Positions 16,236-23,717 of a stretch of 59,541 nt of DNA are shown in pieces. The stretch comes from Streptomyces sp. CB02400. GTDB lineage: Bacteria > Actinomycetota > Actinomycetes > Streptomycetales > Streptomycetaceae. The position numbers and the translations under genes were made by a program. Each line of letters opens with the position of its first letter. The stretch's first letter is position 1. The notes beneath the pieces are model-generated. The model did not search any database and was not told where the DNA came from. It was given only the letters and a program-made list of their open reading frames with translations. Location of the stretch: NCBI RefSeq assembly GCF_001905725.1, contig NZ_LIWB01000015.1, positions 18,951 to 78,491 on the forward strand. The letters are read 5' to 3'.

Positions 16236-16277
16236 GTAATTAACCGGAGCCCCAGATTCACTGCAAAGGGGCCCGAT

Positions 16278-17201
16278 ATGGTGGCGGACATGTCTCAGTC
16301 ACACCCTCGGATCAGCAAGGCTGTCATCCCCGCAGCCGGTCTCGGCACCCGGTTCCTGCCGGCCACCAAGGCCACTCCCAAGGAGATGCTGCCGGTCGTC
16401 GACAAGCCGGCGATCCAGTACGTGGTCGAAGAGGCCGTCTCCGCCGGCCTCGACGACGTCCTCATGGTGACGGGCCGCAACAAGCGCCCCCTGGAGGACC
16501 ACTTCGACCGCAACTACGAGCTGGAGTCCGCCCTCCAGAAGAAGGGCGACGCCGACCGCCTCGCCAAGGTCCAGGAGTCCAGCGACCTGGCCACCATGCA
16601 CTACGTCCGCCAGGGCGACCCCAAGGGCCTCGGCCACGCCGTGCTGTGCGCCGCCCCGCACGTCGGCGACGAGCCCTTCGCCGTCCTCCTCGGCGACGAC
16701 CTGATCGACCCGCGCGACCCCCTGCTCCAGCGCATGATCGACGTCCAGCAGCAGCACGGCGGCAGCGTCGTCGCGCTCATGGAGGTGGCCCCCGAGCAGA
16801 TCCACCTCTACGGCTCCGCCGCGGTCGAGACCACCGCGGACGCCGACGTCGTCAAGGTCACCGGCCTGGTCGAGAAGCCCGCCCCCGAGGACGCCCCTTC
16901 GAACTACGCCGTCATCGGCCGCTACGTCCTCGACCCCGCCGTCTTCGGCATACTGCGCAAGACCGAGCCCGGCCGCGGCGGCGAGATCCAGCTCACCGAC
17001 GCCCTCCAGCAGCTCGCCGAGGACGAAAAGGCCGGCGGCCCGGTGCACGGCGTCGTCTTCAAGGGCCGCCGCTATGACACCGGCGACCGCGGCGACTACC
17101 TGCGTGCCATTGTCCGACTGGCGTGCGAACGTGAGGACCTGGGACCGGACTTCCGGACCTGGCTCCAGCGATACGTCACCGAGGAGATGCAGCAACGTTG
17201 A
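16278..17201 (+). CDS. galU: UTP--glucose-1-phosphate uridylyltransferase
   Basis: A 307-residue nucleotidyltransferase making UDP-glucose from UTP and glucose-1-phosphate for cell-envelope glycans and trehalose. The N-terminal nucleotide loop AAGLGTRFLPATKATPKEML, the central GLGHAVLCA and LLGDDLID, and the late EKP in GLVEKPAPED are all present. An alternative ATG at 16290 would remove four residues; AAAGGGG lies 7 bases before the one chosen. It leads a gene run with glp, moaC, mogA, an acetyltransferase and glpR, and its TGA overlaps the TTG start of glp. Confidence 0.94.
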   Translation: MVADMSQSHPRISKAVIPAAGLGTRFLPATKATPKEMLPVVDKPAIQYVVEEAVSAGLDDVLMVTGRNKRPLEDHFDRNYELESALQKKGDADRLAKVQESSDLATMHYVRQGDPKGLGHAVLCAAPHVGDEPFAVLLGDDLIDPRDPLLQRMIDVQQQHGGSVVALMEVAPEQIHLYGSAAVETTADADVVKVTGLVEKPAPEDAPSNYAVIGRYVLDPAVFGILRKTEPGRGGEIQLTDALQQLAEDEKAGGPVHGVVFKGRRYDTGDRGDYLRAIVRLACEREDLGPDFRTWLQRYVTEEMQQR

Positions 17202-18520
17202 GCACCGCCGCGCCCCGCACCGCAGGCCCGGACCACCTCTGGTCGGTGGACGAGCACCTGGACGACATCCTCGCGACCGTCCGGCCCCTCGAACCCATCG
17301 AGCTGCACCTCCTCGACGCCCAGGGCTGCGTCCTGGTCGAGGACGTCACGGTGCCCGTCTCCCTGCCCCCGTTCGACAACAGCTCCATGGACGGGTACGC
17401 GGTGCGGGTCGCGGACGTCGCGGGCGCGAGCGAGCGGTACCCGGCGGCCCTGGAGGTCGTCGGGGACGTCGCCGCCGGCGCGGCCGGCCTCCTCCACGTC
17501 GGCCCCGGCCAGGCAGCCCGCATCATGACCGGTGCCCCGCTCCCGCCCGGCGCCGAGACCGTCGTCCCCGTCGAGTGGACCGACGGCGGGCTCGGCGAGG
17601 GCCCGGCCACCGGGATGCGCGCCCGCAGCCTCGCCCCCGAGGGTGCCACCGGGCAGGTGAACGTGTACCGCCCGGCCGAGGCACGCGCGCACGTGCGCGC
17701 CCAGGGCAGCGACGTCAAGGCCGGTGACCGCGCCCTGGCGGCCGGCACCGTCCTCGGCCCGCCGCAGATCTCCCTGCTGGCCGCGATCGGCCGCGGCACG
17801 GTACGCGTGCGCCCGCGCCCGCGCGTGGTGGTGCTCTCCACCGGCAGCGAACTCGTCCAGCCCGACGAGGAACTGCGCCCCGGTCAGATCTACGACTCCA
17901 ACAGCTTCGCCCTCACCGCCGCCGCGCGGGACGCCGGCGCGATCGCCTACCGCGTGGGCGCCGTCGCCGACGACGCCACGACCCTGCGGGACACCATCGA
18001 GGACCAGCTGGTGCGCGCCGACCTGATGGTCACCACCGGCGGCGTGAGCGTCGGGGCGTACGACGTCGTCAAGGAGGCGCTGTCGTACGCCGGGGACGAG
18101 GACGAGCCCGGCAGCGGCGTCGAGTTCCGCAAGCTCGCCATGCAGCCGGGCAAGCCGCAGGGCTTCGGCTCCATCGGCCCCGACCACACCCCGCTGCTGG
18201 CCCTGCCCGGCAACCCGGTCTCCAGTTACGTCTCCTTCGAGCTGTTCGTCCGGCCCGCCATCCGCACCCTGATGGGCCTGACGGACGTCCACCGTCCGAG
18301 GGCCCGCGCGAAGCTCACCGCGGACCGGGCGCTGACCTCGCCGGGGGGCCGCCGCCAGTTCCTGCGCGGCCGGTACACCGACGGCACGGTGACCCCGGTC
18401 GGCGGCGCCGGCTCCCACCTCGTGGCGGCCCTCGCGCAGGCGAACGCGCTGATCGTCGTCCCCGAGGACGCCGAGTCCGTCGCGCCCGGCACCGAGGTCG
18501 AGGTGGTCCTGCTCGGCTGA
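17198..18520 (+). CDS. glp: Gephyrin-like molybdotransferase Glp (MoeA family)
   Basis: A 440-residue MoeA-type protein. Visible are the SSMDGYAVR loop (about residues 63-71), APLPPGAETVVPVE, the MoCF-binding core with STGSELV and TTGGVSVGAYDVVKEA, and the C-terminal MoeA domain (about 365-438). The enzyme class inserts molybdate into adenylated molybdopterin. In corynebacteria the homologue Glp instead forms a division complex with FtsZ and the membrane protein GlpR. The glpR/sepX homologue lies 2 kb downstream, so a division role is likely here too. The TTG start overlaps the galU stop. Confidence 0.9.
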   Translation: MSTAAPRTAGPDHLWSVDEHLDDILATVRPLEPIELHLLDAQGCVLVEDVTVPVSLPPFDNSSMDGYAVRVADVAGASERYPAALEVVGDVAAGAAGLLHVGPGQAARIMTGAPLPPGAETVVPVEWTDGGLGEGPATGMRARSLAPEGATGQVNVYRPAEARAHVRAQGSDVKAGDRALAAGTVLGPPQISLLAAIGRGTVRVRPRPRVVVLSTGSELVQPDEELRPGQIYDSNSFALTAAARDAGAIAYRVGAVADDATTLRDTIEDQLVRADLMVTTGGVSVGAYDVVKEALSYAGDEDEPGSGVEFRKLAMQPGKPQGFGSIGPDHTPLLALPGNPVSSYVSFELFVRPAIRTLMGLTDVHRPRARAKLTADRALTSPGGRRQFLRGRYTDGTVTPVGGAGSHLVAALAQANALIVVPEDAESVAPGTEVEVVLLG

Positions 18521-18606
18521 GCGCGACCGGTTGGCGGTACCGTGTCGCGCACAGCAGGCCCGTGCGCCGCACCGCGACGGGCCAGGACCGGGAGCGCCAC
18601 ACGATC

Positions 18607-19119
18607 ATGACCGTGCCTTCCCGGGGGGAGACCCCCGGTTCCTCCGACCAGTCCCGCCTGACCCACATCGACGAGGCGGGCGCCGCCCGCATGGTCGACG
18701 TGTCCGCCAAGGACGTCACCGCGCGCACCGCGCGGGCCACCGGCCGCGTTCTCGTCTCACCGCGCGTGATCGAGCTGCTGCGCGGCGAGGGCGTCCCCAA
18801 GGGCGACGCGCTGGCCACCGCGCGCATCGCGGGCATCATGGGCGCCAAACGCACCCCCGATCTGATCCCGCTCTGTCACCCGTTGTCGGTGTCCGGTGTG
18901 AAACTGGACCTGTCGGTCGCGGACGACGCCGTGGAGATCGCGGCGACGGTGAGGACGACGGACCGTACGGGCGTCGAGATGGAGGCGCTCACCGCGGTCT
19001 CCGTCGCCGCGCTCACCGTGATCGACATGGTCAAGGCGGTCGACAAGGAGGCGGTCATCACGGACGTACGGGTCGAGGAGAAGACGGGCGGCAAGTCGGG
19101 CGACTGGAGCCGGGCATGA
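18607..19119 (+). CDS. moaC: Cyclic pyranopterin monophosphate synthase MoaC
   Basis: A 170-residue enzyme of molybdenum cofactor synthesis, forming cyclic pyranopterin monophosphate from the MoaA product. Family motifs are RMVDVSAKDVTARTA, the KRTPDLIPLCHPL segment, and TDRTGVEMEALTAVSVAALT with the DMVKAVDK region holding catalytic Lys/Asp residues. The ATG at 18607 is chosen from the GGGAGC upstream and usual length; an upstream in-frame start would add 15 unconserved residues. Its stop overlaps mogA. Confidence 0.93.
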   Translation: MTVPSRGETPGSSDQSRLTHIDEAGAARMVDVSAKDVTARTARATGRVLVSPRVIELLRGEGVPKGDALATARIAGIMGAKRTPDLIPLCHPLSVSGVKLDLSVADDAVEIAATVRTTDRTGVEMEALTAVSVAALTVIDMVKAVDKEAVITDVRVEEKTGGKSGDWSRA

Positions 19120-19658
19120 CACTCGACGTGACCGCCGGAGGCGCGCTGCTCGCGCCGTACAGCGCGCTCGTGGTCACCGCGTCCAACCGGGCTGCCGCCG
19201 GCGTCTACGAGGACAAGGGCGGCCCGCTGATCGCGGAGGGACTGCGGCGCTTCGGCTTCGCGGTCGACGGCCCCCGGGTCGTCCCCGACGGCGACCCCGT
19301 GGAGGCGGCTCTCCGCGCGGGCGTCGACGCCGCCTACGACGTCGTCGTCACCACCGGCGGCACCGGCATCTCACCCACCGACCGCACCCCCGAGGCGACC
19401 CGCCGGGTCATCGACCACGAGATCCCCGGCATCGCGGAGGCCATCCGGGCGTACGGCCGCGACAAGGTGCCCACGGCCGCCCTCTCCCGGGGCCTCGCGG
19501 GAGTCGCGGGCGGCACGCTGATCGTCAACCTGCCGGGGTCCAGCGGCGGGGTGAAGGACGGTCTTGCCGTCCTGGAGCCGCTGCTGAAGCACGCCGTGGA
19601 CCAGCTGCGCGGCGGGGACCACCCGAGACCGGACGCCACGGGCGGGGGTGCGAGCTGA
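19116..19658 (+). CDS. mogA: Molybdopterin adenylyltransferase (MogA/MoaB family)
   Basis: A 180-residue protein of the MoCF-binding fold. It adenylates molybdopterin before metal insertion. Motifs are ALVVTASNRAAAGVYEDKGG near the N-terminus, TTGGTGISPTDRTPEA in the nucleotide site, and LPGSSGGVKDGL near the end. Its ATG overlaps the moaC stop by 4 bases, so the two are translated together. Confidence 0.92.
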   Translation: MTLDVTAGGALLAPYSALVVTASNRAAAGVYEDKGGPLIAEGLRRFGFAVDGPRVVPDGDPVEAALRAGVDAAYDVVVTTGGTGISPTDRTPEATRRVIDHEIPGIAEAIRAYGRDKVPTAALSRGLAGVAGGTLIVNLPGSSGGVKDGLAVLEPLLKHAVDQLRGGDHPRPDATGGGAS

Positions 19659-19684
19659 ACAGCCCACACTGGCCGGTCGAGCTG

Positions 19685-20323
19685 GTGGACGGCGACATCG
19701 TCCTCCGGCCGATAAGGCTGCGCGACCAGAAGGCCTGGCGCGAGGTCAACCGCCGCAACCGTGACTGGCTGCGGCCCTGGGAGGCGACGATCCCGCCGCC
19801 CACGCCCAGCGGCCCGGTCACCCACCGGCCGACCTACCGTCAGATGGTCCGCCACCTGCGCTCCGAGGCCAACGCGGGCCGGATGCTGCCGTTCGTCATC
19901 GAGTACCAGGGCCGTCTCGTCGGCCAGTTGACGGTCGCCGGGATCACCTGGGGCTCGATGTGCTCGGGCCACGTCGGCTACTGGGTGGACGAGTCGGTGG
20001 CCGGCCGCGGAGTGATGCCGACGGCCGTGGCGATGGTCGTGGACCACTGTTTCCGCGCTGTCGGACTGCACCGCGTCGAGGTCTGCATTCGCCCCGAGAA
20101 CGGGCCGAGCCGCAGGGTCGTGGAGAAACTCGGATTCCGCGAGGAGGGACTGCGCCCGCGATATCTGCACATCGACGGCGCCTGGCGCGACCACCTCGTC
20201 TTCGCGCTCACGGCGGAGGAGGTCCCCGACGGTTTGCTCGCCCGGTGGCGCCGGGCACGCTCCGAGGGGCGGTCCGGCCACGAGCGGCGTAATCCGGGAA
20301 TCCCGCACGGCCCCGGAAATTGA
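19685..20323 (+). CDS. GNAT family N-acetyltransferase (RimJ-like)
   Basis: A RimJ/RimL-type acetyltransferase with IVLRPIRLRDQKAW at the N-terminus, the acyl-CoA pocket in GYWVDESVAGRGVMPTAVAM and VEVCIRPENGPSRRVVEKLGF. The target is probably a protein N-terminus or small amine; it cannot be named. The GTG at 19685 is the first standard start. Coding similarity to the family (WPVELVDGD) extends upstream to a CTG at 19655 that overlaps the mogA stop (CTGA), so the real protein may have ten more residues. It lies between the cofactor genes and glpR, a common actinobacterial order. Confidence 0.85.
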   Translation: MDGDIVLRPIRLRDQKAWREVNRRNRDWLRPWEATIPPPTPSGPVTHRPTYRQMVRHLRSEANAGRMLPFVIEYQGRLVGQLTVAGITWGSMCSGHVGYWVDESVAGRGVMPTAVAMVVDHCFRAVGLHRVEVCIRPENGPSRRVVEKLGFREEGLRPRYLHIDGAWRDHLVFALTAEEVPDGLLARWRRARSEGRSGHERRNPGIPHGPGN

Positions 20324-20495
20324 ATAAACGTTCGAATTTAAGCGGAAGGTGACCGCCTTCAGGCGTGGAATTCCCGCTTTGAGGGGGTCCCTGATCGTGC
20401 CGGTCACAAGAAAAGTTCGAAATATCAGCCAGATCGTGCGACACACCGGCCCAATTGGCGGATGGCCCCGTGCAAACCCCTCTACCGTGTGAGAT
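20324..20495. other. AT-rich intergenic promoter region upstream of glpR/sepX
   Basis: This 172-base gap is clearly richer in A and T than its surroundings. It contains GTTCGAATTTAA and AGTTCGAAATAT, two TTCGAA-centred sites about 85 bases apart. A TACCGT box (20483-20488) lies 7 bases before the GTG of glpR, consistent with a leaderless or near-leaderless transcript. No gene is seen. Confidence 0.5.
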
Positions 20496-21698
20496 GTGAG
20501 CAGCAGCGGCCTCATCTACGCAGTCATCGTCGGGGCCTGGGCCGCCTACTTGGTGCCGATGTGGCTCCGTAGGCAGGACGAGCTGAACGAGGCCCGTCCG
20601 ACGGAACGCTTCAGCACCGCCATCCGATTGCTGTCCGGACGGGCGGGCATGGAGCGCCGGTACGCCAAGGACCTGCGGGCGCGCTCCGCCGACGAGGGGG
20701 AGTACGACGTCCACGACCCGGACGCGGTCACCGACACGGTGGACGTCCGGGCCTTCGCCGTGTCCCAGACCCGTCCGCAGACCCAGGCACCCCTGCCGTC
20801 GCTCCCCGAGGAGCGGCCGGAACCGGTACCTGCCCGGCCTCCGCGCGAGCGCGCGGACGGGCGGGCGCCCGAACCGGCCGCCGCGCGGGGACGCGTCCCG
20901 GCCGCCCGCCGCGGACAGGACGCCCAGCGGGCCCGAGCGGCGCAGGCCGCCGCCGCGCGCGCCCAGCGCTCCAAGGCGCTCGCCCGCCGCCGGCGCACCA
21001 CCACGATGCTCTTCGCCGCCTTCACGCTCGGCGCGATCGTCGCGGCGGTCGGCGGACTCGCGTTCCTCTGGGCACCCGGCGTGCCGGCCGTGCTGCTGAG
21101 CGCCTACATCGCCTACCTCCGCTCCCAGGAGCGCCGCCGCTTCGCCTACCAGATGGACCGCCGCCAGGCCGAGGTCGCCGCGCAGCGGCTGCGCGAGCGG
21201 GAGCGACAGCCGCGACGCCGCCCGTCCGTCGAGGACGCCGACCCCGACGAACCGGAGGGGCCGGAAGCGGGAGTCGACGTCGACCCGGGCATGACCGCGC
21301 TCGCCGCGGACCGGCGCGCGCTCGTCGAGCAGACCGACCACGCCGAGTGGGTCGACCAGCAGCGCGAGCGGCAGCGGCGGCCCGGCCAGGGCGGCGACAG
21401 CTGGGACCCGGTCCCGGTACCGCTCCCGACGTACGTGACCGCCCCGGTCGCCCCCCGCGCCACGGGCGACGTGGACCTGGGCGCCCCGGACACCTGGAGC
21501 TCGGCCCGCTCCAGCGCCGTACCGGCGGACGAGGCACAGGGCTCGGCCGACGAAGCGGACCCGGACCCGGCCGCTCCCGCCGACGACCGCAGCGACGCCC
21601 GCCGGGCCGCCTCGGCCCGCCGCTCCCGCGAACGCGGCCGCACCCCCCTCTTCGACCAGTACGAGGACGGCGACCGCCCGAAGGCCGCCAACGAGTAG
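20496..21698 (+). CDS. sepX: Divisome membrane protein SepX / Glp receptor GlpR
   Basis: A 400-residue protein with an N-terminal membrane helix (about 5-23, LIYAVIVGAWAAYLVPMWL) and the family phrase RRQDELNEARPTERFSTAIRLLSGR. A long Arg/Ala/Pro-rich linker leads to a two-helix membrane hairpin (about 170-205, TTTMLFAAFTLGAIVAAVGG and PAVLLSAYIAYL) and a charged disordered tail. This is the SepX/GlpR type: SepX is needed for proper divisome and septum function in Streptomyces, and GlpR anchors Glp at the corynebacterial divisome. The glp gene 2 kb upstream supports the assignment. Confidence 0.85.
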   Translation: MSSSGLIYAVIVGAWAAYLVPMWLRRQDELNEARPTERFSTAIRLLSGRAGMERRYAKDLRARSADEGEYDVHDPDAVTDTVDVRAFAVSQTRPQTQAPLPSLPEERPEPVPARPPRERADGRAPEPAAARGRVPAARRGQDAQRARAAQAAAARAQRSKALARRRRTTTMLFAAFTLGAIVAAVGGLAFLWAPGVPAVLLSAYIAYLRSQERRRFAYQMDRRQAEVAAQRLRERERQPRRRPSVEDADPDEPEGPEAGVDVDPGMTALAADRRALVEQTDHAEWVDQQRERQRRPGQGGDSWDPVPVPLPTYVTAPVAPRATGDVDLGAPDTWSSARSSAVPADEAQGSADEADPDPAAPADDRSDARRAASARRSRERGRTPLFDQYEDGDRPKAANE

Positions 21699-21758
21699 TG
21701 CCAGGCCAACGGATTTCCGAGCACCCCGATCGGGATGCTAAAGTTTCACTCGTTGCAA

Positions 21759-21832
21759 GGGCCTGTGGCGCAGTCCGGTAGCGCACCTCGTTCGCATCGA
21801 GGGGGCCAGGGGTTCAAATCCCCTCAGGTCCA
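21759..21832 (+). tRNA. tRNA-Ala(CGC)
   Basis: A full cloverleaf can be folded. The acceptor stem is GGGCCTG with CAGGTCC and discriminator A; the anticodon stem is CCTCG with CGAGG around loop TTCGCAT, giving anticodon CGC; the T arm is AGGGG-TTCAAAT-CCCCT. The CCA end is not encoded. Confidence 0.95.
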
Positions 21833-21843
21833 CTGCACAGTTG

Positions 21844-21875
21844 GAAGCCCCCGCCGAGAAATCGGCGGGGGCTTC
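21844..21875 (+). terminator. Terminator after tRNA-Ala
   Basis: GAAGCCCCCGCCGA and TCGGCGGGGGCTTC form a perfect 14-bp stem closed by a GAAA loop, followed by TTCGTGTT. It lies 11 bases past the tRNA and also faces the convergent GntR gene. Confidence 0.92.
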
Positions 21876-21893
21876 TTCGTGTTGAGCGGGCCG

Positions 21894-22187
21894 TCAGTCG
21901 GTGGTCTCGTTCTCGGGTGCGGCGGTCGGCGGCTGGTCCACGACGAAGGATCCCTTGCCGCGTACGGTCACGATGAGCCCTCGCTCGCGGAGTTCCTGCG
22001 CGGCCCGGCGGGCGGTGAGCCGTGCCACGCCGTACTCGTCGGCCAGATGATTCTCCGAGGGGATCGGCCTGTCCGGGGCCAGCTCCCCTGACTCGATCTT
22101 CTTCGTGATCACGTCGGCCAGTTGGACGTAGAGCGGCCTTGCGCTCATCGGGTCCAAGGTCGACTTGGGCTCCTCTGTATCGCTCAT
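21894..22187 (-). CDS. Short GntR-family regulator
   Basis: A 97-residue protein consisting almost only of the GntR winged helix-turn-helix: PLYVQLADVITKKIESGELAPDRPIPSE, then YGVARLTARRAAQELRERGLI and VRGKGSFV. It lacks an effector domain, as do small KorSA-like regulators of actinomycete plasmids and integrative elements and some YtrA-type regulators. It is divergent from the small gene at 22345, with palindromes in the 157-base gap that are probable operators. It begins the accessory island next to the tRNA. Confidence 0.85.
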   Translation of the reverse strand: MSDTEEPKSTLDPMSARPLYVQLADVITKKIESGELAPDRPIPSENHLADEYGVARLTARRAAQELRERGLIVTVRGKGSFVVDQPPTAAPENETTD

Positions 22188-22197
22188 ATGTCCAACG

Positions 22198-22256
22198 TAG
22201 GCGTATGCCTATCTGCACGCTCGAGCGGATCCCTCTGCACTTGTATGTAGAGGGAT
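22198..22256. promoter_or_regulatory. Operator-like palindromes in GntR divergent promoter
   Basis: TAGGC-GTAT-GCCTA (22198-22211) lies 11 bases before the GntR start. ATCCCTCT (22229-22236) pairs exactly with AGAGGGAT (22249-22256). TCTGCAC is directly repeated at 22212 and 22234. These are candidate binding sites for the adjacent GntR protein. Confidence 0.5.
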
Positions 22257-22344
22257 GCAGTGCGCTGTAACGTCGGTCGTGTAAGACCCCGGCGAGGTGG
22301 CCAGACCTCCCGGGGCGCGGCCAACGCTGAATCGGAGCGTCGAC

Positions 22345-22593
22345 ATGCATGACTTTATCCGCCGTGTGGTCCGGTGGCCGGGCCTTCTCTTCGGCCCCGG
22401 CACGGGAGCCCACCGTGCGGGCGATCCTCGCCCCGCCCACCTCACCGTCCGCCCCACCGGCTCCGCCCGCCTCCCCCTCCACCGCTCCCCGTACTGCCGG
22501 CACCTTCCGCTCGACGGAGCCGAGTCCAGGCTCGTTCGTCCGTACCTCGACCTCGATCAGTACGTCGTCGGGGCGGGGAAGGTGGCCGCGTGA
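22345..22593 (+). CDS. Small Streptomyces-type hypothetical protein
   Basis: An 82-residue Arg/Pro-rich protein whose N-terminal helix (MHDFIRRVVRWPGLLFGPGTG) and C-terminal PLDGAESRLVRPYLDLDQY resemble small proteins I recall from many Streptomyces genomes next to helix-turn-helix regulators; no function is known. ATCGGAGCG precedes the ATG. It is divergent from the GntR gene, and its TGA overlaps the next ATG (TGATG), indicating coupling. Confidence 0.6.
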   Translation: MHDFIRRVVRWPGLLFGPGTGAHRAGDPRPAHLTVRPTGSARLPLHRSPYCRHLPLDGAESRLVRPYLDLDQYVVGAGKVAA

Positions 22594-22934
22594 TGGAGTC
22601 GACCCCCTCGCTGCGGCTGCTGCCCTGGTCGTCGTCGGACGGCAAGCCCTGCTTCCTCGCCAACGGTGTCGAGGGCGGCCGTGTCTCGCAGTTGGCGGAC
22701 GAGACGGAGGCGCGTCAACTGGCCGACGGCCTGGAGATGCTCGGCCGCGCTCGACGGGTGCTGGACGAGCCCCTGTCCCCGAACGTCGAGGTGCGCTACA
22801 CCGCCGTCCGGCTCACCGAGTGCCTGGCGGACGCGCTGCGCGTGGCGGAGTCCCGTGGCCGGCGCCTGTCCTCGTCGGACGCACGTGGCACTGGGAGTGT
22901 CGTCGACAGTGGGACGGGTGGGGCGTGCTCATGA
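22593..22934 (+). CDS. Hypothetical protein coupled to the preceding small gene
   Basis: A 113-residue soluble protein that I do not recognise. It starts with STPSLRLLPWSSSDGKPCFL and has a helical, charged middle (ADETEARQLADGLEMLGRAR, then RLTECLADALRVAES). Coupling to the gene at 22345 and co-direction with the DUF6247 module suggest one accessory unit. Confidence 0.6.
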   Translation: MESTPSLRLLPWSSSDGKPCFLANGVEGGRVSQLADETEARQLADGLEMLGRARRVLDEPLSPNVEVRYTAVRLTECLADALRVAESRGRRLSSSDARGTGSVVDSGTGGACS

Positions 22935-23034
22935 GTCTCCAGGCTGTGCGGTGGGCGGGTATCGAACGGCTCACCCGGGTCGTCGGGGAGGGCTATCGTC
23001 GTAGGCACGGTGCACCGAAGGAGTACACCCGGTC

Positions 23035-23382
23035 ATGTCCGCACGCGCAGCAGAATCCACGCCGGCCGTCCCGCCCATGCCCGAGCGGAACCCCAAGGCG
23101 TTGCGTGCTGCCATCGCTCAGCACGCTCCCCAGCTTCTTCCGGACTTCGACGAGCACTGGAAGTGGGCCGTCGCGGACGCGTATGACATCAGCACGGTGC
23201 CTGCGTTCATGGCCCGCTGGTGGGGTGAGTACGCGGTCGCACGGGATCCGGAGCTCGATGCCCATATGGCTGATCTCCACCACCGTGCGGCAGGGTCCAC
23301 CGACATCGCCGAGGCCAAGGCGCTCCTGGAAGAAGCCTCCCACATCCGGCACGAGGTACAGCGGCTGGAGCCTGGTCAGTGA
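23035..23382 (+). CDS. DUF6247 family protein, probable antitoxin
   Basis: A 115-residue protein that I place in DUF6247 (MPERNPKALRAAIAQHAPQLLPDFDEHW with a helical C-terminus HRAAGSTDIAEAKALLEEAS). Such proteins are commonly found before a small RelE-like gene, which fits an antitoxin role; this is inference. GAAGGAG lies 11 bases before the ATG, and TATCGT (22995-23000) upstream is a possible -10. Its stop overlaps the GTG of the next reading frame (GTGA). Confidence 0.7.
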   Translation: MSARAAESTPAVPPMPERNPKALRAAIAQHAPQLLPDFDEHWKWAVADAYDISTVPAFMARWWGEYAVARDPELDAHMADLHHRAAGSTDIAEAKALLEEASHIRHEVQRLEPGQ

Positions 23383-23704
23383 CCGACGACGGGTTCATGG
23401 GACCGCCGTGGCAGATGGACTGGACGCTCAAGGCTCAGGCCGTTCGCGACACCCTGCCCGAGCATGTGCGGAAGACGGTCGACGCCGTGCGCGCTGAACT
23501 CGTCACGGCGAAGGACCCGTACTTCCGGGGCATCGCACGGATGCGGACCTTCCCGACGGCATGAGGGTCAGGCCGATCCAGTCCAGCGTTCCGAAGGGCC
23601 CTCGCATCTTCTTCTTCGGTCATGGGCACGGCTGGCTGCGCTACACCTTCATTCGGCGTGTGGAGGACCCCCAGATCATCGTGGAAGAGGTCTTCTGGCA
23701 ATGA
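23379..23704 (+). pseudogene. RelE-like toxin gene split by a frameshift
   Basis: Two frames together make one plausible protein. The first (23379-23564, 61 residues) runs DWTLKAQAVRDTLPEHVRKTV to DPYFRGIARM and then stops. The second frame, open from before 23531 to 23704, continues TDADLPDGMRVRPIQSS through GHGHGWLRYTFIRRVEDPQ to IIVEEVFW, a RelE-like pattern of short strands. A one-base change near 23531-23541 would join them as FRG...TDADLPDGMRVRP. Alternatively the frame from the ATG at 23561 (ATGA overlap) is a separate 47-residue protein. The upstream DUF6247 gene is intact. Confidence 0.55.
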
Positions 23705-23717
23705 CCCGGCGCCGGTC

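Noticed and set aside
22931..23100. Extra small gene starting at ATG 22931
   Set aside because: It overlaps the DUF6247 start region in another frame, lacks a ribosome site and turns into an Arg/Ser/Pro-rich shadow.
21759..23710. Site-specific integrated element with att repeats
   Set aside because: No second copy of the tRNA 3' end, no integrase and no replication or transfer gene were found in the window, so only a relic is suggested.
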